From the NCBI GenBank assembly GCA_022495005.1, contig JAGYXB010001048.1, positions 62,001 to 126,000 on the forward strand: a stretch of 64,000 bases of DNA, written 5' to 3'. The notes below the pieces were generated by a model. It worked only from the letters and a program-made list of their open reading frames with translations, was not told the DNA's origin and searched no databases. The position numbers were made by a program, and so were the translations under genes. Source of the stretch: Rhyacophila brunnea. Taxonomy: Eukaryota; Arthropoda; Insecta; Trichoptera; Rhyacophilidae. Shown piece by piece: positions 49,197 to 60,802 of the stretch; within the stretch, counting starts at the first letter, position 1, and every line of letters starts with the position of its first letter.

Positions 49197-49467
49197 TACC
49201 CACCGCCAGGACACCCTTCAATTCGTCGACATTCTCATAGATATCTGCAATTCGCAGCTGTACTCTTGTGAACTTCATATTTGGGGCATTGCAGTGCTAT
49301 ATGTACAATGTCCTCTAAAACATGGGAAGAGCTAGGCAAAATTGTAAAGTTGTTTAACAAAATAGGGGTGAGGACCTGATCGACGGATCCCATTCTAAAA
49401 GAGAAGAGGCGATATGACAGCGAGTCGCAGTCAAAGCCTCGGTAAAATCACAAAAAAAAAAAAAAAA
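49197..49467. mobile_element. Poly(A)-ended insertion with 11-bp target duplication, carrying antisense LINE remnant
   Basis: Seen: AAGATTTCTTT occurs at 49186-49196 and again at 49468-49478, directly after an uninterrupted run of 17-18 A. That is the signature of target-primed insertion of a + strand RNA-derived copy. Yet the minus strand, not the plus strand, encodes LINE-like peptide: GPHPYFVKQLYNFA, then after a break EDIVHIALQCPKYEVHKST, like the H...CP.Y...R finger near the end of I/R1-type LINE ORFs. The insert is only ~255 bp without its tail. Explanations include an inversion by twin priming or a transcript that had captured an older LINE piece. Confidence 0.7.
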
Positions 49468-49478
49468 AAGATTTCTTT

Positions 49479-51450
49479 CGTTAATTTTTACATCGTCCAA
49501 GGGTTGTAGAGCCATAAAATTATGGTGATAATAATATATGTAGAATCTTTTTATCATAGTTTAAGAACCATTCGATTACTGTCTATTTTTTTGTGGACAT
49601 GAATGTTTCTCAATATTGGCGCCTACGATTTTAATAGTCAATTTTGATTGACGAAAGTATTATAATATAATTTATCTTCGTAAAGAAAAAGATAATATAG
49701 GTAGGTACATAACGACTATTATAATACCAATCTAATTTATTTACATAATGTATAATATTTCGTATTGCGAATTCTGATTATGTAAGTGGGTATGGAAAAT
49801 GAAACAGCGATAGCTTTATTTAATTTTAATAATTAGTACTTATTATCATATAAAATGACATTGAAAATTTTACTATCTATACATAAATTATTTTTTTTAT
49901 TAAATCCACCTTGTCAACTTTAATCTTCTATTTTATATGGATAATTAAAGACTGTCATAAAATAATAATACAATAACAATAATAATATTTAATAATATTA
50001 CTTAATGTTTCTATGGTAATAAAAAATACGTTTTAAAGTTGATTTCATTGCCAATCCTTGAATTATGATTATTCATTATTATGAGGCGTAATGCAATTAA
50101 AATTTGCTATAAAGTATAATTTAATTCCATTTTATTTAATCATTTCTATTTTATTATCCCCATCGATAATTTTATAAATAGGTAAGTAATACAAAAATAT
50201 AAATAATTATAATTTTTAAATCTAGCTTTATAATTATTGGTTAAATCAAGATTAACATTCGTACATTCTAAATTCAAACCCAAACTGATATAGGTATAAC
50301 TACGAACATAGTTAATACACTGTCATCGTGGTTGAAAACTCAACGTTCTTTGCTTATTGTATCACTGCCTTATCGTGATAAGATTAGGTTGTAGGATGTA
50401 GGTATATTAAATTGTATCATTATTTAGGCGAGATATATTATAATATGATGATGACGTTTTTTCGAGGGGTTTACTAGGGGGTCTATTTCAGATTGACTTT
50501 ATTCAGTATGATTGACAAAAAAGTTTATTCCCTCTCTTAGGTAGGTAGTAGGTACACGGTAAATTGGAAAACCCTGTTGGAAATTTAAATTAAATATGTA
50601 GGTATATTAGTACATGATGCAGAATCATAGTAAAGTAAATACTACTTACTAATAAACTATCAATTTTTGACACAGTTTTTTTCAATTACTACATTACAGT
50701 TATACAGACTATCGATAACACATAGATTTTAACGTCAATTATTTACTAACGTAACTTTTATGATTTCGATAAATATATCACGTTAATGAAATGATTCGAT
50801 CATTTTAACCAATCTAACTGACCGAAATTCGTTTATGACTATTTTTTTGCTCTGTCTCATATTTTACGAGCGTCCTTTAGAAAGGACGCTTATTCACAGT
50901 GAAAAGTTTCCCCGGGAGCCTATGGTATTAATTCCTCTCATCTCGATGTTCAATCAATCAACCGATAACGAGCCGTATCGTTTACACATCTCTGTATAAC
51001 GATTTCAGCCAAAACACGGTGTTCATGAAGTCTATTATTGAAAAGTAGTTTACTTAATCGTGTTAAAGACTGACATGAGTCAGCGGTGTCGTTGTTGGCC
51101 TTTGAGTCAAACGTTCCGTAATAATATGCTAATGGCAACTCAACCTAATAACTTCGGTTTGGTGCGGCTTCTTGAGAAATATCCTTACAACAATAGATGA
51201 TGCACTGCACATCGTCAATAAAATTGCTTTTTTTCATCTGATGGCATTTTATTCAGTGACGATTCATCAGTGCCGAGTTGATGCCATGAAATAAATCGGG
51301 TCTGTTTACAGCAGATAAGCGATTTTTCGACGTTTATCAGTTGGTTAGTTTAAGTCGCATCGATAATTCCGCGCGCACATGAAAATCATTATACGTTGCC
51401 ACAAATAGTAGCAAGTCGATATTAGTGTGTGGAGAGTCTTACTGACTGCC
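49479..51450. other. AT-rich DNA then a unique GC-balanced patch
   Basis: To 50780 it is very AT-rich. 50790-51250 is unique and GC-balanced, includes the hairpin at 50869-50890, and has no accepted frame. Confidence 0.4.
50869..50890. other. Perfect 10-bp-stem hairpin
   Basis: AGCGTCCTTT and AAAGGACGCT are exact complements around AG. GC-richer than its flanks. No poly-T terminator logic applies in a eukaryotic nucleus; it may be chance or part of a conserved regulatory element. Confidence 0.6.
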
Positions 51451-51453
51451 TTA

Positions 51454-51610
51454 TGCCGGGTCCACACTCGCAACATGTCGCCGGCAACCTCGTTAAATTT
51501 TACGATAAGTATGATACTCGTAATTATCGTAAAATTTCTTAAGCAATTATGATAATTATCGTAAAATTTAACGAGGTTGCCGGCGACTTGTTGCCAGTGT
51601 GGACCCGGCA
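51454..51610. mobile_element. PIF/Harbinger-like MITE, nearly all palindrome
   Basis: 157 bp, ends TGCCGGGTCCACACT and AGTGTGGACCCGGCA. The inverted repeat runs on through GCCGGCAACCTCGTTAAATT for more than 50 bp per arm. TTA duplications sit at 51451-51453 and 51611-51613. Transcribed, it would fold into one long hairpin. Confidence 0.88.
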
Positions 51611-52129
51611 TTACATTGACGCTGTAACCCTTGTAATTAATTTTAAGGTGGGTCGCATATATTCGCAAAACAGATATAGCTCAATGATCGCGAACAGCGT
51701 TGTCATAAGTTTTGTTGGTACGAAATAATATTGACGTCTCAGTTTGTAGTTCAAAATATCGCCACCACCACGCACAGAATCTGCACTATTCATAGCGCTC
51801 AAGTAACTTTTTAAGTTAGTTCAATCAAACGCCACGTCAGCGTGTCAAATCGCCCAGAGCGAACACACAATGACAAAGGCGGTGATCATAACGAAATAAC
51901 ATTTTATTTAGATTATCTAATAGTTATATCCAACAATTTTATTGAAACACTAGTTTTCTAATTGGACATACCTACATATGTACCTAATTTGAAAATAACT
52001 CAGATATCTTTATACCTAAACTACTAGAAATTGAAAAACAATACAATCGCGTTAATTTTGGCTTTTTATAGTAGGTATCTGAGGTGTTTTCAAAGTATGT
52101 ATGATCACTAAAAAAATGTTACATTCTCA

Positions 52130-52381
52130 ACACTGAGATTTTACGATGCATAAGTGCGAGTGAGAAAGTATTCGGCACCCTTATAATCTCTGCGACACGC
52201 GCTAGAGTAAGATAAAAGGTTTACAGATGTGTGAGATGATTTGCTGTGGTGTCGCCGCCAAATATTAGTTTGTTGCATAGCTAAGTGTCGATAATCTGCG
52301 AGCGCGTGTTGCTAAAATTGATATTTTTTGTGTTAAACATAGAGTCAGTGGTAAATATTTTTAGTTAATTAAGTAAAAAAG
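52130..52381 (+). promoter_or_regulatory. Possible 5' leader/promoter region of the THAP exon
   Basis: The 250 bases before the THAP ATG hold clusters such as GCGACACGCGC, GTCGCCGCC and GCGAGCGCG in otherwise AT-rich sequence and match none of the repeat families in the window. This is where a promoter and 5' UTR would sit. No TATA box position or transcription start can be fixed by eye. Confidence 0.25.
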
Positions 52382-52436
52382 ATGGTTCTGTGTGTTGTAT
52401 TAAAATGTGGTAACCGTACTGATAAGCAAGGAGATG
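52382..52436 (+). CDS. Probable first coding exon of a THAP-domain protein
   Basis: Seen: ATG in good context (AAAAAGATGG) opens a frame encoding MVLCVVLKCGNRTDKQGD, followed by GGTATTAG, a usable splice donor at 52437; reading through gives a stop eight codons later at 52457-52459. Known: THAP domains (zinc-coordinating C2CH DNA-binding modules) begin M-x-x-C-x4-C-x-N-R, just as here with C4 and C9. They occur in cellular regulators and in P-element-type transposases, and the first intron often lies soon after this segment. Upstream 52130-52381 is relatively GC-rich and free of recognised repeats, as expected for a 5' leader. I could not find the next exon (normally with an FP motif) in the following 10 kb. 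It may be a real gene nested in or beside the dead ringer locus, a transposon-derived gene, or a stranded exon. Moderately sure of the domain, unsure that it is expressed. Confidence 0.55.
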
Positions 52437-52459
52437 GTATTAGTTGGTCATGTTCGTGA

Positions 52460-54611
52460 TAATTTATTTGTATATTATTATATATTTTAATATCAGTGAC
52501 CTGTTGTTTCCTTAAAATAACTTATATTATGGATATCTTTACCTAATGGTTGCATTTTGACCGCTTAAAAATACTATATAACGTAAAAAAAATAGAAAAT
52601 TATATTTTAATTCTGAGCGTCTAGTGCGAGCATTTTGGACGAGCACTAACGAAATGGTCTATGGTCTCAAACATTTGTGTACGAATGCGTTCGCTCGCCC
52701 ACAAACCAAACGCACGGCACGCAACTTCATTTAGCAATGCAATGGGTGGCGTCTAGATATATCTATAGTCTAATGGTTGGCCGAATTTTCATTGAGATTT
52801 GCAACATTACATTATTAGCGATCCGCTACGATCACCCTGTTGCACTTTCGTATTAATGAAGTATCCATTTTAGAAGGAATATTATTAACTGAACGTGTTA
52901 ATGGGAATTTCTAACAAGCGATTATACAAACGAGAATCCATGCGCTCTACTCGGATATTGTTTCTTTTTTACCCACATGTCTTGTTATTATTAATTTCTT
53001 GTTGCGTTTTTATAAATTGTATTTCATTGTGCATCTATCGCTGTCGTTAACAGGAGATTTAGAAAAGGGTTTGGATCTAAATCCACTCAATCAGTAACCA
53101 TCCAACGATGGGTTATGATTAATTGATACAATCAAACTAGAATTCTCATCTGATTTTTTATGTCTTGTTCCATTTGGCTGTTGAATCGTTGTAATGAGTT
53201 CTAATGTATCTAAGTCAGATGTACGTTTTTTTATTCCATTTTCAAATTAATTCATTGTCCTTACAAGTAATTATGTACCTAGTAAGTATGTTTTGGTTGC
53301 ACGTGTACCATTCAGTTAGAAGATAGAAACCAATAACATATTATATTATTAAAACATACTATTATTCTGGGTAGTTTACCTTGTAAAAAGAGCAAAGGCA
53401 AACAATGGTGAGGTGAGGTGGGCTGAAGTGACCAAATGAATGAATTCATTGAATAACATCATCCATCCACCATCCATCCATCATTCATCCACCATAAGGC
53501 TTTCAAAGGATTATGGTACGTTAGAGAAGGCTGATTCATTGTTCCGCAGTATTTATACGATCCTCAGTCATGAGGGAGATAGCGTGGAAGAATAAAATTG
53601 TACATCATAACAAATCACGAAATTAGGACTTTCACAGAATGACATTTATATTAAAAAAATAACATGTTAAGTAATAATATTTTTTAAATATAGGTCTCAT
53701 TGGAGTGCATTGATTAGTCTTAAATCTCTTTTTATTAGAGCCTGAAAAAATTGGCACGAAGAAAAAGAGCTAAAGCTTTATTCTGATATCTTTAAATAAC
53801 GAGCATTTCCGTTTTTTTTTTTTTTTTTACAGATAATCCAAAATAGCTATCTTAAAATTTTCGTCTCTAAAAATAATAAATACACATCTTTATCCATGAT
53901 AAATGATCTTCTATACCGAATTCCCCCCACTGACGTTTCGACAGTCGTGGATACAAATATTTAATTTAGGAGCTAACCCTCACTCTACTCACACCCCTCG
54001 CTGTCCTTTGCCCCGGGTAGGAAAATGGCGTGAACGTTCAGCAATTTGCCAAGTCATCGTGCGAAGTAGGTGCTACAGTATATTTTTAATCTAGTACGAA
54101 TGCTGCATTTGAATAAATGTATGTTTATATATAATAATATAATATGTAATATAAATACATCGTGATAAAAAATATTTCTTTGGAGGATTGTTGAAGCTTA
54201 CCTATGTATCATATTGGTAGGTAAATTGGACGTCAAATGGAACAAGTTATAGTGAACAAAATAATTTCACGATTTTTTCCGTTTCTTTGTTTTAAAGAAT
54301 CATTCTTTAAAATTCATCTTTTGATTTCACTTAAAAATTGATTTTTTTGATACACTGTCTATATTATGTAGGTAGATAGGTAGATATATAGATTTGGTCT
54401 TTAGTTTTAGGAGTGATGCGATTGTGCATTATTCAAGAATTGACAAAAAAATATCATGTTAAACTCAGTTAATTGGATTTAAACTCGAATTGTCAACAAT
54501 CCAACGGTACCTACGTTGATACTAAATGAATACGGTGACCTTTGCTTGTAGGGATGCTGTTGAAAAAATATAAGTATCTACTTTTATATTAGGTAGATAT
54601 TTATTTACAAC
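52460..54611. other. Downstream of the THAP exon; next exon not found
   Basis: No frame continues a THAP domain. 52620-52760 is GC-balanced. A long T-run lies at 53812-53829. Confidence 0.4.
53450..53500. repeat. CATC/CATCCA microsatellite
   Basis: Imperfect CATCCATC and CACCATCC repeats with no link to a nearby gene. Confidence 0.7.
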
Positions 54612-54808
54612 GTTCGATCCTCGGATCATAATATGGATAATGGACCCCCACATAGAGAGGGTTGTATTAACAGATTTTGTTTTTACTAGAAATGGATTTT
54701 AACCATTTGTTTGTACAATTGGAAAACAACACGTGAGTTTTGGCAGACCCGGGATTCGAACCTGGGATCTTCGATTTTATAAGCCGGCCCGGTAACCGCT
54801 GGAATAGC
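54612..54808 (-). mobile_element. tRNA-derived SINE, copy 3
   Basis: Tail GATCCTCGGATCATAATATG, body TTTTTACTAGAAATGGATTT, head GGGATTCGAACCTGGGATCT and TATAAGCCGGCCCGGTAACC. More diverged in the body than copy 1. Confidence 0.8.
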
Positions 54809-55911
54809 AGCGTTGAAATTTCTAATATTATATTCTTGAACTACATCGATTATGTGTAAGGATGCTCTGCATCTATCTATCTATAGCATCTATGGACCGC
54901 ACGCTACTGCTAGATACCCACCGGCGTACTTTCAATTTTAAAAACAACATTTTTGACAGATGAACAAAACAAATGACAATAGTGTTACTGTCATTCTAAT
55001 TACATATATAGGTAGTCACAAATCATCACATTGTTATAAAACTTCCCTTGGGGCGTGACGTCATATACGGACGACACATTAGTATAAATTTTATAGAAGA
55101 TTCAATTAAATAATTCAGAAATATTGTCGTAAAAGTCATCGGACGTGTAAAGCGCGCCAAAAAATAACTACTTAAAATCTATCAATCGTCATATTGTGAC
55201 TGACTTGACTGTACCTACGGATTATGAAAAACAATGAAAAAATTCAGAAGAAAGAAATGTCATCAGTAAAATGCCGAGCGATACATTTTTGTACTGACTG
55301 AACTAAATTTATACGCGTTCGTTTATTTTTGTCATCAGGTATAGGGTAAAATTATCTGAAGTTTTTGTCGGAAAACTTAATGATATGTGAATTTAAATAT
55401 TTTGTCTATGAAAATAAAACCGTTTGTTGTTTGACTCAATCTTTAGCGTGGCTTTTAATTAAATTTAATATAAATGCAGGTGTAGGTGTATGCTTCTTCT
55501 CCAAATCTCTCATTTTTTTCTTTTGAAAATTTAATCCAGAAATTATTATAAATTAACAATTTATTCTAGGCCCTCTTAATTCTGGGTTTATTTTTTTATT
55601 CGTTAACATTTTAGATGATATCATTTATTTTTACTATTTATTTGTTTATTTTTTGGTTGCATAATTCAGGAATAGTAAAAACAAAATAATATGTAAATCT
55701 ATTATATTTCTTTAAATCATTATTCAGTAAAACTGTCCATTGGAGTTTGCAATTGACTTTCATGCATTTTGCGTATTGTATTTGCTTACTATGTTGTATG
55801 TATTTTAATGGTATAATATTATTGAATTATTTCAAGAAGTTCTCTATTCAATAAATGGGAATAGGTACGCAAAAAACGGGTGAGTGATAAGATTTCTTGG
55901 ATTGGCCTTCT
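54809..55911. other. No gene recognised
   Basis: A CRE-like TGACGTCA occurs at 55057-55064. Otherwise AT-rich. Confidence 0.4.
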
Positions 55912-56150
55912 GCGCATCTATTCTATACACAAGACTGCATCGGCAGCTATCGAGGGTAGTTTTCATATGTTTGTATCGAAGTATTATACTTGTTACAATA
56001 AGTTAGCCGTCTAAACCTAAACAGCAAAAACTGTCTCGCTTTAAAATTTAGCACACCCAAGAGATATCTACAGTTACAATGAGTGCTAAAACTACCCTCG
56101 ATAGCTGCCAATAGCGGCCGATAGCAGTCTTGTGTATTTAATAGATGCGC
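55912..56150. mobile_element. 239-bp MITE with ~50-bp inverted repeats
   Basis: Left arm GCGCATCTATTCTATACACA, AGACTGC, ATCGGCAGCTATCGAGGGTA, GTTTT is mirrored by the right arm ending in AATAGATGCGC; the right arm carries an extra GCGGCCGATA-type insertion of ~11 bp. No clear target duplication. Confidence 0.75.
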
Positions 56151-56211
56151 TGGTGTCAGTATGCTCCACCTTAACAACGGACATAGATAATGAAGAATAT
56201 TCACAATTCCA

Positions 56212-56589
56212 TTATGACATATTTTTAGTTGTTGGAAAAACAAGTGGGTTATTAATTTTACGATGTTCTATTCCAAACTCAAAGCTTTCGCGAATCCGTC
56301 TCTCGAAAGAAATTAGCACATCAATGTTAGAATAAATCAAACTCCCGGCCATTGTGTCATGTCTGATTATCACCGTACCGATGTTTCTTGAATCGAAAGT
56401 ATTCCCGACACTCGTGGCGGGGGTGATGTGATCTTTTTTTATTGTGTATTTTAGCCGACGAATGATATCCACTGGCCCGGGATCACTAATTATCATTTTA
56501 TTTGTGTTGTTATATAAACGTTTCGCAATAATCCATCTGCGTCCGCTGCTAATATTGTTTGCTTTGGCTTGGATTATCATGTCTCGCAA
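56212..56589 (-). CDS. Unrecognised 125-codon ORF, possibly a remnant
   Basis: Seen: an open frame starting MRDMIIQAKANN, of mixed, globular-looking composition (basic and acidic residues alternating with aliphatics, e.g. DPGPVDIIRRLKYTIKKD), ending FPTTKNMS. It is the joint-longest open frame of its kind in an AT-rich region where stops are frequent. It begins just downstream of an inverted-repeat element at 55912-56150. No motif or family is recognised, no splice signals were fixed, and chance is a real possibility. Confidence 0.2.
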   Translation of the reverse strand: MRDMIIQAKANNISSGRRWIIAKRLYNNTNKMIISDPGPVDIIRRLKYTIKKDHITPATSVGNTFDSRNIGTVIIRHDTMAGSLIYSNIDVLISFERRIRESFEFGIEHRKINNPLVFPTTKNMS

Positions 56590-56984
56590 CCGGCATTGGA
56601 ATGAATATAGGTGAATATGTAGATATTATTCACAGTATATAATCCAAGAATTATAATGTTATTGTTGTCTGTGTTTATATGTAATATTATTACAGTAGGC
56701 CATTGTTTCCCTAACTTTCGACATCTGTGTAACCTTTCTATAACTTTCGTAACACTGACTACCCCTCATCAAAATAAAATTGCATAGGTAGTGTCACTTC
56801 CCTCCATTTTCGAAAGTGAAAAACAAGCTGTCACTTTTATTTTGTTCTCTGGTTTTTCGTCTGGATTTTAGGACTTGGAGGTGAACAAATAACACACCGG
56901 AATTGTTTTGGAAACGGCAAGGTATATTTAAGTTAATATTATATAATAGTTACATTTTCAATAATTTATTTTACGGAGTACGAA

Positions 56985-57101
56985 ATGCGCGTGTTTACTA
57001 TTTTGCTGTTTGCAGTATATTCCCCGCCATCTTGTGTTTCGCTTTCAACGAGAAGCGTTGTCGAAAAACGGCGACGTTGCAATATTTTTCAACCGTCATA
57101 A
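56985..57101 (+). CDS. Short ORF with signal-peptide-like start, unrecognised
   Basis: Seen: 38 codons starting MRVFTILLFAVYS and ending FQPS before TAA. The first ~20 residues are hydrophobic after a basic residue, with small residues following, like a secretory signal. The rest is basic (EKRRR) with a single late cysteine. The ATG sits in GAAATGC, and the stretch is GC-richer than its flanks. An overlapping frame (56903-57145, 80 codons) is also open, so the coding frame is not settled. No family is recognised. It could be a small secreted peptide, the first exon of one, or chance. Confidence 0.2.
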   Translation: MRVFTILLFAVYSPPSCVSLSTRSVVEKRRRCNIFQPS

Positions 57102-57319
57102 GCTACGGCATTGCCGGCTCTATTATTTATTATTTATTTTCGTAATCAGCGCTTTATTATTTGTTGGATTTGATACCGACTCGGGCCTCTCCAGATACAC
57201 AGAGACATCCCCAAATGGGGACCATACGGGGGTGTAACAGTAGGTATACTTAAATAAAATAATAATAAACGAATAATAAAATTCATTCACAATAAAATAT
57301 AAATAAAAGTTATATTATA

Positions 57320-57765
57320 AAATAATTACAAGATAAAAAGAACTTTTTATATAGGTACAACGTTTTTAAATTTTCTGTAGAATCATATAAACTTGACTTG
57401 ACTAGCTTAAACGATAAAAAAATGTACTTCATAGAAATACTGAATAATGAAGTGTCATTTCATATTGATTTCCATAGTAACGCACGTATATATTATTTAA
57501 TAATTTAGTTGCTAGGAACCCCTAGCAACCAATAATGGTATCAAAATAACTTTTCATACAAAACGGAATTAACTAAAAATGAATTCAATTCTACATAAAG
57601 ATGGCTAAAAGTCTTAAAAAAATGCATTGGCATCGTGTTCTGATATATTCTAAAAGTTTCAAATGTCTAGCTAGTCGGGAAGTTAGTTAAAAATCGATTG
57701 CAAGATTTGTACCGGACAAAAAACCACCGGACAAATAAGAATATGACCTAAGAAAAACGTTGTAA
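57320..57765 (+). mobile_element. Dispersed ACGTTTTT-ended family, copy 3
   Basis: TAATTACAAGATAAAAAGAA, then TACAACGTTTTTAAATTTTC, to GAAAAACGTTGTAA. The internal palindrome has lost one arm (GAAGTGTCATTTCATATTG). CTAGCTAGTCGGGAAGTTAG is preserved. Confidence 0.75.
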
Positions 57766-58221
57766 TAATAACATTCATTAAAATTAATGAGAAGGATGAA
57801 ATTGTTTATGTTGAGACGACAGATTATCGTAATTTGGTTCCCTGGTTATTAATTTTAATCTGAGATGCGGTTCCACATCCAAAAGCATGTTCTTTTTTTT
57901 TACAATACAATTACCTACCTACAAATGCTGAAAAAGCAACATCACATAGATATTATGAAGTTGGAAAAGGCAAGACTTATTTCAGGACTTTCTCCGTTAA
58001 AACTGGATACACATGTTGCATTTGCAATCTGAATGATGTTAGTATACTCCTTATATTTATTTTTCAAGAAACCGTCTGAAGCTAATTCCAACAATTATTG
58101 CTCTTCTTCCGCATGCAATAAACCTTCTAGCATGGCAGTATTGATGTCGTATTAATGCTTGTTGCACCAGGCGCAGCCAAAGTTCGGTGCAGCGCGGACC
58201 CCCACCAAACTCTTCCCGCAC

Positions 58222-58260
58222 CCCAGGTGGTACGCGTACCACACTTTAGGAAACACTGCA
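58222..58260 (+). repeat. Single hAT-like terminus
   Basis: GTGGTACGCGTACCAC followed by TTTAGGAAACACTG resembles the right end of a CAGTGTTTCC-type hAT element. No partner end was found upstream, so this is a truncated element. It lies inside the frame at 58155-58472, which I do not accept as a gene. Confidence 0.4.
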
Positions 58261-58629
58261 GTAGGCTTTTGACGTATGACTTGGTCTTTGTATTCGGTAA
58301 GGTATGTCGACAGAATCGCTTATTACTTTTGAGAAATAAACCTAGTGAAACTAATCTTTACTATTGTGTAAATGTGGACAAACTTGTCCACCAGTCAACA
58401 AGCGTCGTCATCAAACTCGGTGACTGTGTTCCGACTGCCATTCGCCCTGAACTGTCTTCTTTAACAAAGTAATATTTTAGCTATGTTTACAAGTTTGTAC
58501 TAATTACTAAAACATAATATTTTCTGTAAATGGAAAAAAAAATTAACATTTTTGGCACATGTAAATTAACAAAAATTGGCACCCATGAAATACCTATACA
58601 ACAAAATAAATTATTATTTTATATTGACC

Positions 58630-58712
58630 ACCCGTTGTAGATGACTGGCATAATGTCTGATTATAAAGCCGTGTGTCTCTTGTTTGAATTCTGGGTCTGG
58701 CGACATTGACAT
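58630..58712 (+). repeat. Possible SINE head fragment
   Basis: ATGTCTGATTATAAAGCCGT followed by TTGTTTGAATTCTGGGTCTG looks like the B-box half of the tRNA-like head. The rest of the SINE is missing. Confidence 0.4.
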
Positions 58713-60224
58713 GTCGTTTTTATTAAATTATTTGTATACTAATCACTTTTTTAAAAGGAACTGCACTGCAAATAGTGTTTGTCCATAAACTCCAAATCAA
58801 TATGGATATTTACTGATTCTTCGAAACGTCTCCTCTTTGTCTGCCGCCAGCTCATTCTACTGTTTTACTCGCGGGGATGCTGTATCTCTTTCTAGACTGT
58901 TCAACAACTTCAGTGTAGGTTACCAGGCTCCTTTCTTTCTTATTTTTCTTGCGATCTATCTCCCACGCAACAAAACATCAATACCTACATAGTCAATTTA
59001 CAGAAAATAAGAAGATTTACTTATCACAAACCCAGTTAGTAGTTATTTTTCATAGTGTTCTTTCAGTTCTCCTACTGTATATTGGTTAAACGAATATATA
59101 AAAGATCTAGTGCAAAATCTACCCGAGTTTAACAAATTTTGGCACCAAATTAACAAAAATTGGCACCCTCTTCCGTAATGCATTAATTGGTATAAATATT
59201 ATACGGTAACGCTGTGCACGAGTGGTAATGGTTATTGTGTTGGTTTTCCAACCTCAAAAACCTAGGTTAACGTCCACTGTATCTAAATTGTTATTCTTCA
59301 ATTGAATTTATAATCGAATGTTTTAAATGTTATATTTTCTATGTCACCATTTCTACATAACGAACAGTACGAAACAAATAGATGGTAGAAAGTTTACTTT
59401 ATTGTCTCCAGTTCTGATTATAATTCAATCAATCATTGTCCCCCTATTATGTTAATCACGTCCGTCTGGGTGTCACGGCGCGTTGACTGACGCGGTGACC
59501 AAGAATAGAACCAAGTGCGGGCCATGTGACAATCATTTGTATTATTTATATTATTTATTTCCTCGATGTCTCTTATAAACGAATACATCATCCCACCGGC
59601 CGTCGTCTGTCGGCTGGTCAATCTATTTTGGATATCCGTTTGATTTTAGACTCGGGATTGAGTCTTGTATCGCGCAATCAGCTGTTCTCAATACGCCTAT
59701 CATTAATGCCGACTCTATTGTTAAAACATGTTACATTTATCGTATATTTTCTTAGGAAAAATTTCTACTTGATATTTAGATTAAAAATATTTTTCTATGC
59801 CTATTGTTGTTCTTTTTATACATATACATATATTAAACATAGATAACATTATGATATGATGTTATCACATATTGCATGTCAATATCTAATTAAAAACATG
59901 TGTATAATTATCTAACATTGCAAACATTGTAACTAAGTAAGTATATTATTTGTATTATACCATAATTATTTAAATTGTCTTTATTTTTAAGCACTTATAT
60001 GGTGGCTCACAATAATTATGGATAAAGCCTGAATATACTTTAGGTTTTGACTATGTATTTAAATTGATCCATGTAGGTACTATCAAAATATGGTAAGTAG
60101 ATATAGATATACAGTGAAAACATTCCTGAATTTTATAAAAGGAGTTTTAACTTTAGGTCAAATATCTCAGGATCCATCTTGTTGATGGACTTGATCTATA
60201 ATTATTGTGAATCACCCATATTTC
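58713..60224. other. No gene recognised
   Basis: 59440-59700 is GC-balanced with two opposed frames lacking motifs. ACGAGTGGTAATGGTT at 59218 followed by ACCTAGGTTAACGTCC is faintly tRNA-like but too poor to call. Confidence 0.4.
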
Positions 60225-60310
60225 GATTACTTTTATTCTTCGGGACCTCATAACTGGGGACCGCAATCAGGATGGTTTTGCCCTCAGCTAACCTTCGCCA
60301 TTGCGCACCC
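60225..60310 (-). repeat. LINE-tail-like fragment
   Basis: TTCTTCGGGACCTCATAACT and GGGGACCGCAATCAGGATGG parallel the 3' tail seen at 4640-4690 and 44930-44980. Short and diverged. Confidence 0.35.
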
Positions 60311-60802
60311 CCACCGCTTTTCAGTAATACGTAAGCATTGAACCCCAGTTTACAAATCACCCTAAACTAAACACTCTTGATTGAATGGTTTTGAGTAATA
60401 TGGAAGGAGTTCTTCTTCATCTTCTCCAATCTTCGGCCTGACCAAAATACCATAAGTTTATTCAGGCTATCATCTCTCCTGCGGTCCATTAAAAAAATGG
60501 ACACCTAGTAAACTTTGTCTCGACTATGGAGTTTGATTATGATGGATACGTTTGCTGATCCTTTGTTTGCATCTTTATGCAACCAACTCATCCTTGGAAT
60601 CTCCTATCTGCGACATGATGTGTTCTTCCACCTGGCTATATTACAATAAACATGAGAGTTTAGTATATTAGGCAAGGGATGAAAATTTGTTGATAGTGTT
60701 TACACATTATGCTTTTGGCTGTCCACAATTTGCTTCCGTAAGTACCACAATGAAAATATGTATATTATATGTATATATATTAACCGTTTGAAATCTACTA
60801 CC

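Noticed and set aside
50950..51138. 62-codon minus-strand ORF as a gene
   Set aside because: Reasonable composition but short, with no motif or splice context; the region is better described as unique non-coding DNA.
58155..58472. 105-codon ORF as a gene
   Set aside because: It runs through a hAT-like terminus and a short repeat word shared with 48894, and has no recognisable domain.
59526..59846. 106-codon ORF as a gene
   Set aside because: No motif, overlapped by an opposed frame, and becomes AT-rich low-complexity peptide in its second half.
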